Made by a program: the position numbers and the translations under genes
The notes under the pieces: model-generated
Seen by the model: the letters and a program-made list of their open reading frames with translations, nothing else
The model's database searches: none
What the model was told of the DNA's origin: nothing
Part shown: positions 29,331-39,335 of the stretch, in pieces
Position numbering within the stretch: the stretch's first letter is position 1
How the letters are laid out: each line of letters opens with the position of its first letter
Assembly (NCBI GenBank): GCA_963788085.1
Contig: CAWBFS010000023.1
Span: 52,068 to 116,067 of the forward strand
Reading direction: 5' to 3'
From: AP-15 sp963788085
Lineage (GTDB): Bacteria > Pseudomonadota > Alphaproteobacteria > ATCC43930 > CGMCC-115725
Length of the DNA stretch: 64,000 nucleotides

Positions 29331-30505
29331 CCCTCCGATACGCGACCAGATCTTCCTATTACCTGGATTGGGTCGAGGCTTTCGAGCGCTCGCCACTGTT
29401 CGCGGTCACTACGCTCAACCTGTTTCAACGCGATCAGCGTTGCGCAGCGGGCAGAGTGGTCGAGGACAGCGAGCTGGTCGTCGCCTTGCACTCGTGCTCG
29501 GCCGATACGCTCGAATACATCCAACCCCTGAGTGGCGCGCTGAAGGCGCGGCGCGGCCGCTTCTTGATGCTGGTCGGCAATGAATACAACCTGCCCTGGG
29601 CCCGACTGGGCGACAAGCGGGATTTCTTGCGCGCGGTCGGCGCCGACTACGTCGGGACGCAGCTGCCGATCGAGGCCGGGCGGTGGCTGTACGCCGATAC
29701 CGGTGCCCGGGTGCTCGCGCTGCCGCACGCTCTGAACGACAGCGTTTTTCGCCCCGACAAGCCGGATTCGCTTCGCCCGATCGATATCGGCGGGCGCAGC
29801 GCTCGCTACCCGGCGTTCATCGGCGATGACGAGCGCAACCAGGTCCATGATTTATTTTCCCGGATCGGCCCGAAAATTGGGCTGCGGGTCGACATAGACA
29901 CCGACACCCGCCTCGATCGAGGCGGCTGGGCCAAATTTCTCAACGATTGCCGTGGGACGATCGGGACCGAAGCCGGATCATGGTATCTCGAGCAGGACGA
30001 CCGAACCATTCTCGAGATCCGCGAATTTCTCAGCGCGCGGGCCGGCCCCGGCGCCATCAAGGCCGACGGCTTATTGCACTCTCTGAGCCGACGCCTCCCT
30101 TATCAAGTCAAGACTTGGCTCAAGGCGCTCTTGAAGGTTTCGCCGCTGCGGCACGAGGCATTCGATGAGGGGGAGGTGAGTTTCGCAGATATCGAAGCCC
30201 GCTTCTTTGCCGGCCGCCCGCGCTGCCCGGTCTATTCCAAATGCATCTCCTCCCGTCACTTCGATGCCGCCGGAACCGGAACCTGCCAAATTCTGCTGCG
30301 GGGCCGGTACAATGACATTTTGACCGCGGACGAGCACTATATCGCTCTCGACCCGGACCTCGCCAATCTCGGCGATGCGATAACGCGCTTTCGCGATCCG
30401 AACGAGCGGCGGCGGATCGCCGAGGCCGCTTACGCTCTGGTCAAGGAACAGCACACCTATCGTGATCGGATGGCCGCGCTCCATCAGGCGGTCTGCGCCC
30501 CCTGA
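29294..30505 (+). CDS. Glycosyltransferase-like protein, paralogue of the 13205 gene
   Basis: 403 residues, intact; the start ATG 29294 overlaps the 2-epimerase gene. The N-terminal half has MLVGNEYNLPWARLGDKRDF and LYADTGARVLALPHALND. The C-terminal half has KFLNDCRGTIGTEAGSWYLE and SKCISSRHFDAAGTGTCQIL, aligning in layout with FLGNCRFFLGSPSGSS of the 13205 gene. A GT-B-type transferase is likely, but no standard family motif is complete. It is the last gene of the polysaccharide block. Confidence 0.6.
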   Translation: MPAESRIRTVVLTLRYATRSSYYLDWVEAFERSPLFAVTTLNLFQRDQRCAAGRVVEDSELVVALHSCSADTLEYIQPLSGALKARRGRFLMLVGNEYNLPWARLGDKRDFLRAVGADYVGTQLPIEAGRWLYADTGARVLALPHALNDSVFRPDKPDSLRPIDIGGRSARYPAFIGDDERNQVHDLFSRIGPKIGLRVDIDTDTRLDRGGWAKFLNDCRGTIGTEAGSWYLEQDDRTILEIREFLSARAGPGAIKADGLLHSLSRRLPYQVKTWLKALLKVSPLRHEAFDEGEVSFADIEARFFAGRPRCPVYSKCISSRHFDAAGTGTCQILLRGRYNDILTADEHYIALDPDLANLGDAITRFRDPNERRRIAEAAYALVKEQHTYRDRMAALHQAVCAP

Positions 30506-30712
30506 CAGGCGCGACCGCCCGCCGCCGATCGCGGCGCTTACCCCGGCCGGAACGAATTGCAAATCCGAGGCGCCCGAGCGGACGTCCGACGCGGACAAAA
30601 AAACAACCATTCCGCTCTTTTCCTTTCCGTCCGAGCGGAACTGGCTTGACGTTGCAGTTGATTTCCATCATGGTAAACGAGCGTTAAACATAACCTCTGG
30701 GGAGTGAGTCCG
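30506..30712 (+). promoter_or_regulatory. Intergenic region with hairpin and candidate promoter before the secreted protein
   Basis: A perfect 8-bp inverted repeat, TTCCGCTC (30610-30617) with GAGCGGAA (30633-30640), lies in the gap, preceded by a seven-A run. Read on the minus strand this looks like a terminator, although no minus gene ends here. TTGACG at 30646-30651 is a good -35 candidate; the best -10 at 17-bp spacing (CATGGT) is weak. GGGGAG lies shortly before ATG 30713. A separate promoter for the secreted protein is plausible but unproven. Confidence 0.35.
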
Positions 30713-32126
30713 ATGAAGAAAAGAACCGGTTTGAGACTGAGCGCGGTAGGGGTTGCCTGGTTATGCCTTGCTCCCGCGGCGTTCGCGGGTGAGGCAAGGC
30801 CCTCTCCCGCCAATACGTTAACTTACTCGGCGCAAACGGTCGCAGCATCGGCCACAAATCAGGTTATCATACCCGCCGGGGCGATAACCTATCAGATGTC
30901 CGGCTCCGCAGCCGTTGGCGACACGATAACGTTCACTCCGCCGACAGGCGCTCAGTTCATCGCGCCGGTGCCGACAGCCCTCCAGCCGGTCCTAAACAGC
31001 ACAACTTGCACGTGGACCGGCGCCCTCAACGCGAACGGCTCATTGACGTACACGTTTGCCACCGGCTGCAACAGAAACACCGGTTCGGCAGAGCTGACGC
31101 TCAATCAGGCCGTGATGACGGGCCTGTCGGTTTTGGCGAACCCAGGCAGCGCTGCAATAGCTACCATCACCGCGCAGGGGACTTTCGCAGCCGCCAATGC
31201 CGGCGATTCCGACAACTCGCCAATCCCCGTGCTGACGCTGACGAGCCAAAATACCTTCGTGTTCTCCGATTTACCGCTCTCGCCTGCGCTTACCATCAAC
31301 TTGGCGGGCACCGGCGGCTCAACCCCGGGCACGCAATTCGACAACGGAGCGGGCGGCGTATCGCCGGCGGGCTTCCTCGGAACCTTCACCGTGCGCGCGC
31401 GTCAAGACCTCAATGCTGCGACCGGTCAGCCTCTAGCTACCGCTCCTACCGGTACGGTCAGCGCGACGATTGGGGGAAATTTCTTCTCGATTAGCCAAGC
31501 TTATCTCACCGTAAACCCGGCAAACCCTCAAGCCTCCTGTGTCTCGCCTGCCCCCGGCACCGGCGCCGGCGTGATAAATGCGACAAACACCGCAATCACC
31601 TTCACTCCGCCTCTCCCAACGACATTCCCGAACCCGACTACGACCTGGGCGGTGTGCATCATCAGTGGTGCGACCGTCGGCGGGGCGGCGGTGCAGATTC
31701 CAGTCACTCCGGTTACCATCACTGCATCTATCAACGTGACACCGAGCAGCTTTGTCGTGGCGGATAACGACGGGTTCGGCAGGATCGCCGCCAACGGCAG
31801 CGCGGCGTATTTCCAAAACGTGTTCGGCGCGGCGAACTTCTATCCAACCTTCTTCCGTGTCGCCAATCCGACCAGCGTTACCGCGCCCGTGTTTGCGATA
31901 TTGACGAGGGATGGCGTTGCTCGGTCAGTTCTTGGGCACCTTGACGTCCGTCCCTGGGAACAACGCAGCGTTCTTTTCGGCAGACACGGTAGCGACGGCA
32001 GTCGGCACCACTCTTATCGCGGGGTCGCTGCATGCAACTGTGCGGTTGCTGTCGCCGACGGCGAGCGTGCTGTTCTCGGCGGTCTCGCAGAACGCAACGA
32101 CCCTCGACCTTTCCGCTCTGCCATAA
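30713..32126 (+). CDS. Large secreted Thr/Ser/Ala-rich protein, one frame break
   Basis: About 470 residues. The signal peptide is clear (KKRTGLRLS, then a hydrophobic core ending LAPAAFAG). The mature protein is rich in Thr, Ser, Ala, Asn and Gly with alternating beta-strand patterns and few charged residues. It has three to four spaced cysteines (STTCTW, TGCNRN, ASCVSP, AVCIIS). No membrane anchor or PEP-CTERM signal is seen. A frame break near 31913 restores TRDGALLGQFLGTL. It sits alone before a type II secretion operon, so it may be its cargo or a surface-layer protein. The family is not recognised. Confidence 0.6.
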
Positions 32127-32177
32127 CCGCAATAATACGCCGGCGATCACGATAGCCGGCATAGATCGAGGAAGCTA

Positions 32178-32206
32178 ACTGGGTCACCGCCCCGTGGTGG
32201 CCCAGT
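32178..32206 (+). terminator. Strong stem-loop between the secreted-protein gene and gspK
   Basis: ACTGGGTCACC (32178-32188) pairs with GGTGGCCCAGT (32196-32206) over 11 positions with one G-T wobble and a 7-nt loop. Only a weak T stretch follows (CTTGCTAATT). A smaller GCCGGC repeat lies just upstream. It could stop most transcripts after the abundant cargo while allowing low-level read-through into gsp. Confidence 0.55.
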
Positions 32207-32264
32207 CTTGCTAATTGGCGCTGCATCATATGTTTTGCGGTTCCAGGCACTGGACTTCTCCGGC

Positions 32265-33316
32265 ATGGCTGCGAAGAACAGGGAAGCCGGCTTTGCGCTG
32301 GTGCTCACCCTGGTAGTCATCTTGGCGCTTTCGCTCTTGACCGAAATGATGACAAGGTGGGTTTCGAATGCCCTCGACCAGGCGTTGGCAAACCGAGAGG
32401 AAGTTGACGCCAGCCCGGCAGATCGCGGAAGCCGAGGCGATCTCGCTGTATCTGCTGGAGACACGTCCTTTCAGTGCTCGCGGCGTAGAGCTGTTGACTG
32501 ACGCGCAAATCGGCTCGACCGCCCCACCGGGATTGCTTGCGGGCGCCCAATCGGCGGAGAATTACATCAAGTTTGAACGATCATCCCTATCGTCTCGGTG
32601 AGATCGTGCTGCGGTTTCAGGACATGCGCGGGCTGATCAATTTGAACCTCGGATCGCCTGATGATCTCTTCGCTCTGCTCGGTATTTTCGGTGTCGCTGC
32701 CGAGGACAGGGGACCGCTCATTGCAAAATTGCAGGACTATATAGATGCGGACTCTCTTGTCCGATTGAACGGAGCCGAGGCGCCGCAATACGAGGAGGCC
32801 GGCATGGAGCCGCCGGCGAATGCGCCGCTGCGCACGCCCTGGGAAGTGCGGCGGATCCTCGATTGGGACAAGATCGACGATCTGGCCAAGGAAGATAGCT
32901 TGTGGTCGCTGGTGGCCTCGACGGCTCCCGTCGGCGCGTTCAACGTCAATACAGCCCCTCGGATGCTCTTGTCTTTAATGCCCGGGATGACGCCGGATAC
33001 CGTCGAAAAAGTCATCGAATGGCGACGTGAGCAACCGATCGTGAGTGGCTATCAATTCGGCATGCTGACGGGGATAGCGGTCTCCGACGCCCCGCCATCA
33101 CAGTTCGTCCCCTTCCCGTCGAGCGGCGTGATTCTCACGCTTTCGATGAAGAATTCGCCACTCGAACGCCGCATCGCAATCCGCAAAACGCCACTGTCGC
33201 AGGATCATCCCTGGACCATCGACTATGACATAGAAATGCCGCGGGCGCACCGTGACGCCACCGACCCGGAGCCTGATGAACTTCCCATCTCACAGCTGTT
33301 ACCTGCAGTACCCTGA
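32265..33316 (+). CDS. gspK: Type II secretion minor pseudopilin GspK, two frame breaks
   Basis: About 350 residues. The N-terminus has a prepilin-like signal: NREAGFALVLTLVVILALSL, with a short basic leader before the hydrophobic helix. The body matches GspK: QIAEAEAISLYLLETRP, LRFQDMRGLINLN, DYIDAD, and the helix-hairpin region FNVNTAPRMLLSLMPGMTP. Breaks are near 32402 and 32575. The start ATG 32265 is taken; TTG 32208 is possible. GspK caps the pseudopilus tip with I and J. Here it leads the operon, an unusual place. Confidence 0.88.
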
Positions 33317-34313
33317 CCGGACCGAACGGCCGACGACGTGGCGCGGGCGCCGTTACTGGGTTGTCAGCCGAGCGTTGTGCGGGTTTCGTGTTTTCCGCTT
33401 GCCGGGCACGTCAAGGACCGATCTCAAGGGATTCGCGGCGATCAAGGCACGGGAGTGGGCCCCTTATGCTGAGGTCGGTTACCACGCACATCTGACCCGA
33501 GATGCGGCGCGGATCTGGGTGTGGGACGCGGGGCGCGTACGTGACGCCATGTTGGCGGCGGGTGTCAAACCAGGGCGCGTCGCGGCACTTCCGGAAGTGG
33601 CATTGCGGGCACGAGCCTCGGACGGGCTTCACCTCGTCACTTGTCTCGAAGGTGTGGAGGGGCAATCGTGGTCACACGGGGAATTGCAGGCCAGCCGCTG
33701 GTGGCCAGAGATGCCCTCGCTGGAGCAATGGCTCGAGTTCCAACGCGCGAGCGGGCTTGCCGTTGATCCGCTGACGGCCTCTCCCCCGGCCGAGACCCCG
33801 CCGTGGCGGAGCCGGCCATGGACAAATTCTGGGGGCGGTTCGGGCGTTGGTATGGAGCGCCGCGCGCGGGTGGCATTCGCGGCAGGAGCGGGTCTGCTGC
33901 TGGCAGCCTACGGATATCTCAGCGGGTCACTGGCACACGATGCTATGTCGATGTCGGTTGTCGAGAAGAAGCTGCGCGTCGCGGAACAGCGGTCTGCGCC
34001 GATCATCGCCGAACAAAACCGGGCTTTGGCGAATCGCGAATTCTTGGACAATTTTACAAAGCTAAACCCTTACCCCTCGCAATTTGCGCTGTTCGCGAAG
34101 GTTGCGGAGAAATTGCCCGCCAACGGCTCTCGCATAACCGCATGGTCTTACCAGGAGGGTGATCTGCAATTCACTATCCTCTCCCCGGCGACGCCCGATA
34201 TCCTATTCTACGTCAAGACGTATTCCTCGGTCGAGGGCTTCACCGAGGTGGCCGCGGATCGCGCGGATAGCGAGCGCGGCTTGCAGATAAAATTGCGCCT
34301 GGCCCGAAAATGA
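33276..34313 (+). CDS. gspL: GspL-like type II secretion inner-membrane protein
   Basis: 345 residues. The N-terminal half is a cytoplasmic domain (ALCGFRVFRLPGTSRTDL, FAAIKAREWAPYAE). One membrane helix lies near residue 200 (VAFAAGAGLLLAAYGYL), followed by a coiled segment and a ferredoxin-like periplasmic part (NGSRITAWSYQEGDLQFTIL). This layout and the position between gspK and a GspM-like gene identify GspL, which couples the GspE ATPase to the membrane platform. Sequence similarity is weak by eye. The start ATG 33276 lies inside the end of gspK. Confidence 0.7.
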   Translation: MNFPSHSCYLQYPDRTERPTTWRGRRYWVVSRALCGFRVFRLPGTSRTDLKGFAAIKAREWAPYAEVGYHAHLTRDAARIWVWDAGRVRDAMLAAGVKPGRVAALPEVALRARASDGLHLVTCLEGVEGQSWSHGELQASRWWPEMPSLEQWLEFQRASGLAVDPLTASPPAETPPWRSRPWTNSGGGSGVGMERRARVAFAAGAGLLLAAYGYLSGSLAHDAMSMSVVEKKLRVAEQRSAPIIAEQNRALANREFLDNFTKLNPYPSQFALFAKVAEKLPANGSRITAWSYQEGDLQFTILSPATPDILFYVKTYSSVEGFTEVAADRADSERGLQIKLRLARK

Positions 34314-34912
34314 ATCACTTAACTCTATCGCGTGCCGGCACTGTCCCGCCTTGGTTCAGCAAATGGCTCCGGGACAACCTCGCGACTTTTCGTTCTCGGG
34401 TTTTGCTCGTCGCGCTCGCGTTCACGCTTGCGGTGGGCGGCCTCACAGTTCTCGACGGGATCGACACCAAATTGCGGCGGACGCTCGCGGAAGAGCAAGC
34501 TCAACTCGGGGCGATCGAGCATCTGAGCGACAGCGATACCTGGCGCCAGCGTCGCGCCGAAACCGATTTGCTGAGGGTCCAGGCGGAGGGGCGGCTGTGG
34601 GAGGCGGAGAGCGACGGGCTTGCACAAGCGAATTTCCAAGCCTGGATCCTCGAGCAGGCAAACCACGCTAGTATGGGTCAACTCGATATTCGCACCAGCA
34701 TCAATTCCAGCGCGAACAATCCTTTGAAATTACGTCAGCTGACCGCGCAGGTTACGGGCCGTTTCGAACCCAACGGCCTGCTCGCTCTGCTTCGCTCGAT
34801 CGTCAGCTATGATCGTCTGTTGGTCGTCAACAGACTGGACGTCCAGACTGTGCCCTTCCCCCACTTTGAGATGCTGCTGGGGACTTTCCTGCGGCCGGCA
34901 CCGAAAGGGTGA
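34310..34912 (+). CDS. gspM: GspM-like type II secretion inner-membrane protein
   Basis: 200 residues. A short cytoplasmic tail is followed by one membrane helix (VLLVALAFTLAVGGLTVL), a coiled coil (RRTLAEEQAQLGAIEHL) and a small periplasmic domain ending with FEPNGLLALLRSIVSYDRL. This is the GspM/PilO-type arrangement. The ATG overlaps the stop of the preceding gene (ATGA). The call is by topology and operon position. Confidence 0.65.
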   Translation: MNHLTLSRAGTVPPWFSKWLRDNLATFRSRVLLVALAFTLAVGGLTVLDGIDTKLRRTLAEEQAQLGAIEHLSDSDTWRQRRAETDLLRVQAEGRLWEAESDGLAQANFQAWILEQANHASMGQLDIRTSINSSANNPLKLRQLTAQVTGRFEPNGLLALLRSIVSYDRLLVVNRLDVQTVPFPHFEMLLGTFLRPAPKG

Positions 34913-34924
34913 AAGTTACCAAGG

Positions 34925-35404
34925 ATGCCGCTTACGCTCCGCCATATCGGCATTTCCACTGTCATCGGTTGTGTCGTGCTTTTGGCGTTCGCCCTGGGCT
35001 GGTGGGAAGCTGATGACGGCAATCACAACGCCGCAACGCGGTCGGCCGGGGAGTGGCTATTACCGAAGCCGATCACCTCCGACGTTTCCACCTACGCCCA
35101 AATATTGGCACAGAAGCCGCCCTTTGGTGCTCCGGCGGCCAATCCCGTCCCGGCCGGGCCCCAGACACCTCCCGGAAATACAACCGTCCTCGATTGGCGA
35201 GTTGGCGGCATAGTGACGACCGAGACGGGCGGGCGTCTGATCATCCTGATTCGCCGGCCCGGCGAAAATGCGACCCGCAGCGAAATTCGGCAACCCGGAG
35301 AAGAACTGCCCGACGGCAGCATCGTTCGCACTGTCGAACCCACCAATGTTATGATAGAAAGGCAAGGCGCGATCGTCACGATCAAGATGTTCGCCAAAAA
35401 TTGA
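34925..35404 (+). CDS. gspC: GspC-like protein with HR domain
   Basis: 159 residues. One N-terminal membrane helix (ISTVIGCVVLLAFALGW), a proline-rich linker, then a compact beta domain with DWRVGGIVTTETGGRLIIL, GEELPDGSIVRTVEPTNVMI and IKMF. This resembles the homology region of GspC, which contacts the secretin. No PDZ domain follows, so it is a short form. GspN or PilP are the alternatives. It lies directly before gspD, where GspC is expected. Confidence 0.6.
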   Translation: MPLTLRHIGISTVIGCVVLLAFALGWWEADDGNHNAATRSAGEWLLPKPITSDVSTYAQILAQKPPFGAPAANPVPAGPQTPPGNTTVLDWRVGGIVTTETGGRLIILIRRPGENATRSEIRQPGEELPDGSIVRTVEPTNVMIERQGAIVTIKMFAKN

Positions 35405-35422
35405 AGGGTTCGGCAAGCTCGC

Positions 35423-37539
35423 GTGCCTAGGTCATTAGCGTATTTCTGGTATCTGCTCTGTCTTTTGCTGCTCGTTGCCTGTGTATCCCCGGTGGGGAAT
35501 CCGGGGGCCGATTTGCGGACCTTGCCGGAGAAAGGTGCGGAGCCGGCTGCCCTGGTTTCGAGCAGCCCTTTGGTGGCTGCGGGCGGGGCTCGCCATACCG
35601 CGATCCTCGGCGGCCCGCCTCCGCCGAGCGCGGCCGAGACACCGATCCGTCCAGAAGCTCCTTTTACCCTGTCAGGTGCGCCCGCAAGTCTGACGATAGA
35701 ACAAATGCCGTTGCCTGCTTTTATCAACACCGTTTTCGGGGATACTCTTCATCTCAGCTTCGAGGTCGATCCGCGAATTGCCCAGCGGAATGATCTTGTA
35801 ACCTTGCGCACCGGGCGGCCGCTGTCGCCCAGCGAGGTTCTCGCTCTCACGCGCACCGTCCTGCGCGACTATGGGATAGACATTATTTTTTCGGGGAATC
35901 TCGCGCGCGTCGTGCCCAACGAGGCTCTGATGTCCCAGTCGCCCAGCGTTATTCGGGGGCGCAGCACTGCAGACGTCGCCGAAAACATGAGGCCGATCTT
36001 TCAATATTTCAGCCTGCGCGGCGTGTCGGCCAACGAGATGGCAGGCTGGTTGCAGGCCGCCCTCGGTACGAAGATTCACGTTTCGACGTCTCCACAGGGC
36101 AACGCAGTTCTCCTTCTGGGCCTGCCCGAGGACATCCAGGCGGCGAACGAGGTTATTGCGACCTTGGATCAGCCACGTTTGGCGGGACATCGCAGCCTCC
36201 GCATCGAGCCCGTCTTTTGGTCCGCCGCCCAATTATCCGAAAAGCTGATCGATATCCTCCGGGCCGAGGGTTATTTCGTCGGCCCTAACCTTCAAAATCC
36301 CGGAGCGGTGGTCGTACTCCCGTTGAGGCCCAGCAATACCGTTGTCGTTTTCGCAAGCGATCAGAAGACGTTAACCCACGTTGAGACGTGGGTTCGTGAT
36401 CTCGATCACGCATCACAAATTGATCCGCAACGGAGCCTGTTTTTCTACCGCGTGCGTAATACCACCGCGGAGAGTTTGGCGGCCGTGCTGAATTCTGTGC
36501 TGCAGGGAAAATACGCGGCGGCAGCCGCGACAGCTCCTCTTGAAGAGAAAGGTCTGGCTCCCGGCCAGCCTCCTCCGCCCAGCGGCGCCTCCCGGCACCC
36601 CTCTGGCGGCTGCCGCTGGACTTCCCCCGGGAACCCCGCCGTCGGGGCGAATCGTGACCGACCCGGCGCGTAACGCGATAATCTTTCAGGGTAGCGCCGA
36701 GGAATTTGCGCAGCTCCGACCGCTGATCGAGAGCCTCGATCAGGCTCCACGCGAGGCGATCATCGAGGCAACTGTCGCCGAGGTGACCCTCGCCGACAAC
36801 GAGACACTCGGCGTCGAGTGGATGGCCAGCCTGGGTGCCGGGCCCAACGAGATCATCCAGAACATCATGACGGGGATTGGCACCGCCGGCTTCACATTTA
36901 CCGTGCTCAACCGCGGCTGGAGCGACCCGCTTGATACTCAATGCATTGGCGAGCAATAATCGCGTGAAGGTGCTCTCGACCCCAAAGATTCTGTCACGCA
37001 GCGGCGGCGAGGCCAAAATACAAGTCGGCGCGCAGGTTCCGATCGTCACCAGCCAAGGAACCAGCTCACAGCTTCAGCAGCAGGGCACTAGCGCAATACT
37101 TCAGAGCATTCAATATAAGGACACCGGGGTTATTCTCACCGTCAAACCGACGATCTATGCCGGAAGCCAGATCGATCTCGAGATCAAACAGGAGGTGAGC
37201 GAGGCCGTTCCGAACACCACTTCACAACTGAGCAGTCCGATAATCAACACGCGCACGGTCAGCACTCAGCTGTCGCTGCAAGACGGGGCGACCGTGTTGT
37301 TGGGCGGTTTGATCATGGAGAACGCGAGCAGCACTTCGACGGGCATTCCGGGATTGAAGGATATTCCGGGGGTGGGTTTCCTGTTCGGAACCCAGAATGT
37401 CATGAAAACCCGCAGTGAGCTCTTCGTCTTTATCACGCCCTATATCGTCAACTCCGCTGAAGACGCGGCCAGACTTGCCGAATCGTTCAAGAACCAATAT
37501 GAATCGCTACCCCAACCGGCATCGGGTCTGCACTGGTGA
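35423..37539 (+). CDS. gspD: Type II secretion secretin GspD, two frame breaks
   Basis: About 705 residues forming the outer-membrane channel. The N-terminus is a lipoprotein signal with lipobox LVAC near residue 20, so the secretin may insert without a separate pilotin. N-domains follow (LSFEVDPRIAQRND, SLFFYRVRNTTAESLAAVLN). The secretin domain has VKVLSTPKILSRSGGEAKI, VGAQVPIVTSQG, and LQDGATVLLGGLIMEN with GIPGLKDIPGVGFLFG. Breaks lie near 36585, in a Pro/Ala-rich stretch, and near 36925, restoring TRLILNALASNNRV. The start is GTG 35423. Confidence 0.92.
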
Positions 37540-37546
37540 CGCTCTG

Positions 37547-39322
37547 ATGGATGCGGAGGAGACGGTCGCCCTTCGGGTCGGCGTTGAGGTATCGACGCGC
37601 AAACCGGAGCGGCCGGTGCGCCAGGAGACCGGGCCCACCCCTCCGATCGGCCAATTATTGATAGAGGCCGGGTTGATCGGCGAGACCGATCTGGCGCGCG
37701 CGCTCGCATTTCAAGCGCGGTACGGCGGCAGATTGGGCAGCATTCTCGTCCGCCTCGGTGCCCTGTCGGAAGAACGGCTGATGCCGATACTGGCCGATCA
37801 GCTCAACCTGCCGTTGCTCGGCGAGGGCGACCTTCCTGCCGATACGGCCTCCTATTTCGAGGCGATCAAGACCTCCGGCTACTCGGTCGATTGGTGGATC
37901 GATCAGGAAACCTTGCCGTGGTTTGCCGATGGCGAACTATGGCTCGCCGCCCGCGATCCGCTGATGATGGATCTCCAGGAGTTTGTTTCTGCCGGCTATC
38001 CCGGCACCCCCGTCCGGTGGAGCCTTGTCGCAGCCCAAACCCTCGACCGAGCCCTTGATCGCGTGCAACAGCGGCTCGCCGCCGACGGACGCAACGTGTC
38101 GGATGAAGTTGGCCATCTGCGGGAACTCGCTGAGGAAGCCCCAGTCATCGAACTGGTGAATAATCTGATCGGGCAGGCCTTCGATGAAGGGGCCTCGGAC
38201 ATCCATGTAGAACCGGCCGAGTCCGATTTCCGGGTACGCTTTCGCCTCGATGGCGTGCTGCAGACCCGGCTGACGCTGCCGAGGGATCGATTTGACGCGG
38301 TGGCGTCGCGCATAAAACTGGTTTCCGGCCTCGACATCGCCGAGCGACGGCTGCCGCAGGATGGCCGCTTGGCCGTGCGGCTCAGCGGCGAAATGGTCGA
38401 TATCCGCGTCTCGTCATTGCCGAGCACCTGGGGCGAGTCGTTAGTGCTGCGCCTGCTGCCGAAGGAACGCAGGCAATTCCAGCTCGATCGCCTCGGCATG
38501 ACCCCCGGCGATCTTGCACTGTTCAGTCACTGGATCCGCGAACCACACGGCATCATCCTGATTACCGGACCGACCGGGTCTGGCAAATCGACCACCCTCT
38601 ATGCCACCCTCGAGGAAATCAACGACGGCGCGACCAAAATCGTGACGGTTGAGGAGCCTGTCGAATACTCGGTGAAGGGGATCAGCCAAGTCCACGCTCA
38701 ACCCGATATCGGCTACACCTTCGCGCGAGCTTTGCGCGCGATCCTGCGCCAAGACCCCGACAAAATAATGATCGGAGAGATACGCGATCTGGAGACGGCC
38801 CAGATCGCGGTGCAAGCGGCACTGACCGGGCACATGGTATTCTCGACTTTGCACACCAACGACTCGTTGAGCGCTTTCACCCGCCTTGTCGATATGGGCG
38901 TCGAGCCGTTTCTCGTAGCATCCGCCGTGCGGCTTGTCATGGCGCAGCGGCTGGCGCGTCGTTTGTGCCGCCATTGCGCCGAGCCGGAAGAGGTCCCCGG
39001 TGAAGTGAAAGGTCAGGTGGAAGTATTGCGACAACGCACACCCGAGCTCTTTGAGGGTTTGCCGCGATGGCGGCGCCCGATCGGCTGCCGCGAATGTTTC
39101 GGGTCGGGGTTCAGAGGCCGGCTCGGGCTCTACGAGATGGTCAGCGTCACCCCGGACATCCACGATGCCGTCCTGCGTCACGCCTCGGCACAGGAGATGC
39201 GCGAGATGGCTCATCGGCAAGGGGTCAGGACGCTGCGAGATGATGGCTTGGTCAAGGCCTGGAGAGCGGAAACCAGCCTCGATGAAGTCTTCAGAGTGAC
39301 TGGCGGAGCCGCCGGGTTGTAA
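37547..39322 (+). CDS. gspE: Type II secretion ATPase GspE
   Basis: 591 residues, intact. The N-terminal GspE-I domain (IGQLLIEAGLIGETDLARAL) is followed by the ATPase core: ASDIHVEP, GPTGSGKST (Walker A, about residue 342), EEPVEYS (Asp box region), RQDPDKIMIGEIRD (Walker B) and TGHMVFSTLHTND (His box). A zinc-binding CRHC / CREC pair near residues 473 and 513 is typical of GspE. The start is ATG 37547, just after the gspD stop. It powers pseudopilus assembly. Confidence 0.95.
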   Translation: MDAEETVALRVGVEVSTRKPERPVRQETGPTPPIGQLLIEAGLIGETDLARALAFQARYGGRLGSILVRLGALSEERLMPILADQLNLPLLGEGDLPADTASYFEAIKTSGYSVDWWIDQETLPWFADGELWLAARDPLMMDLQEFVSAGYPGTPVRWSLVAAQTLDRALDRVQQRLAADGRNVSDEVGHLRELAEEAPVIELVNNLIGQAFDEGASDIHVEPAESDFRVRFRLDGVLQTRLTLPRDRFDAVASRIKLVSGLDIAERRLPQDGRLAVRLSGEMVDIRVSSLPSTWGESLVLRLLPKERRQFQLDRLGMTPGDLALFSHWIREPHGIILITGPTGSGKSTTLYATLEEINDGATKIVTVEEPVEYSVKGISQVHAQPDIGYTFARALRAILRQDPDKIMIGEIRDLETAQIAVQAALTGHMVFSTLHTNDSLSAFTRLVDMGVEPFLVASAVRLVMAQRLARRLCRHCAEPEEVPGEVKGQVEVLRQRTPELFEGLPRWRRPIGCRECFGSGFRGRLGLYEMVSVTPDIHDAVLRHASAQEMREMAHRQGVRTLRDDGLVKAWRAETSLDEVFRVTGGAAGL

Positions 39323-39335
39323 GCGCCGATTGGCG

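Noticed and set aside
30713..32126. PEP-CTERM / exosortase cargo
   Set aside because: The C-terminus lacks the PEP motif, a hydrophobic helix and a basic tail, and no exosortase gene was seen.
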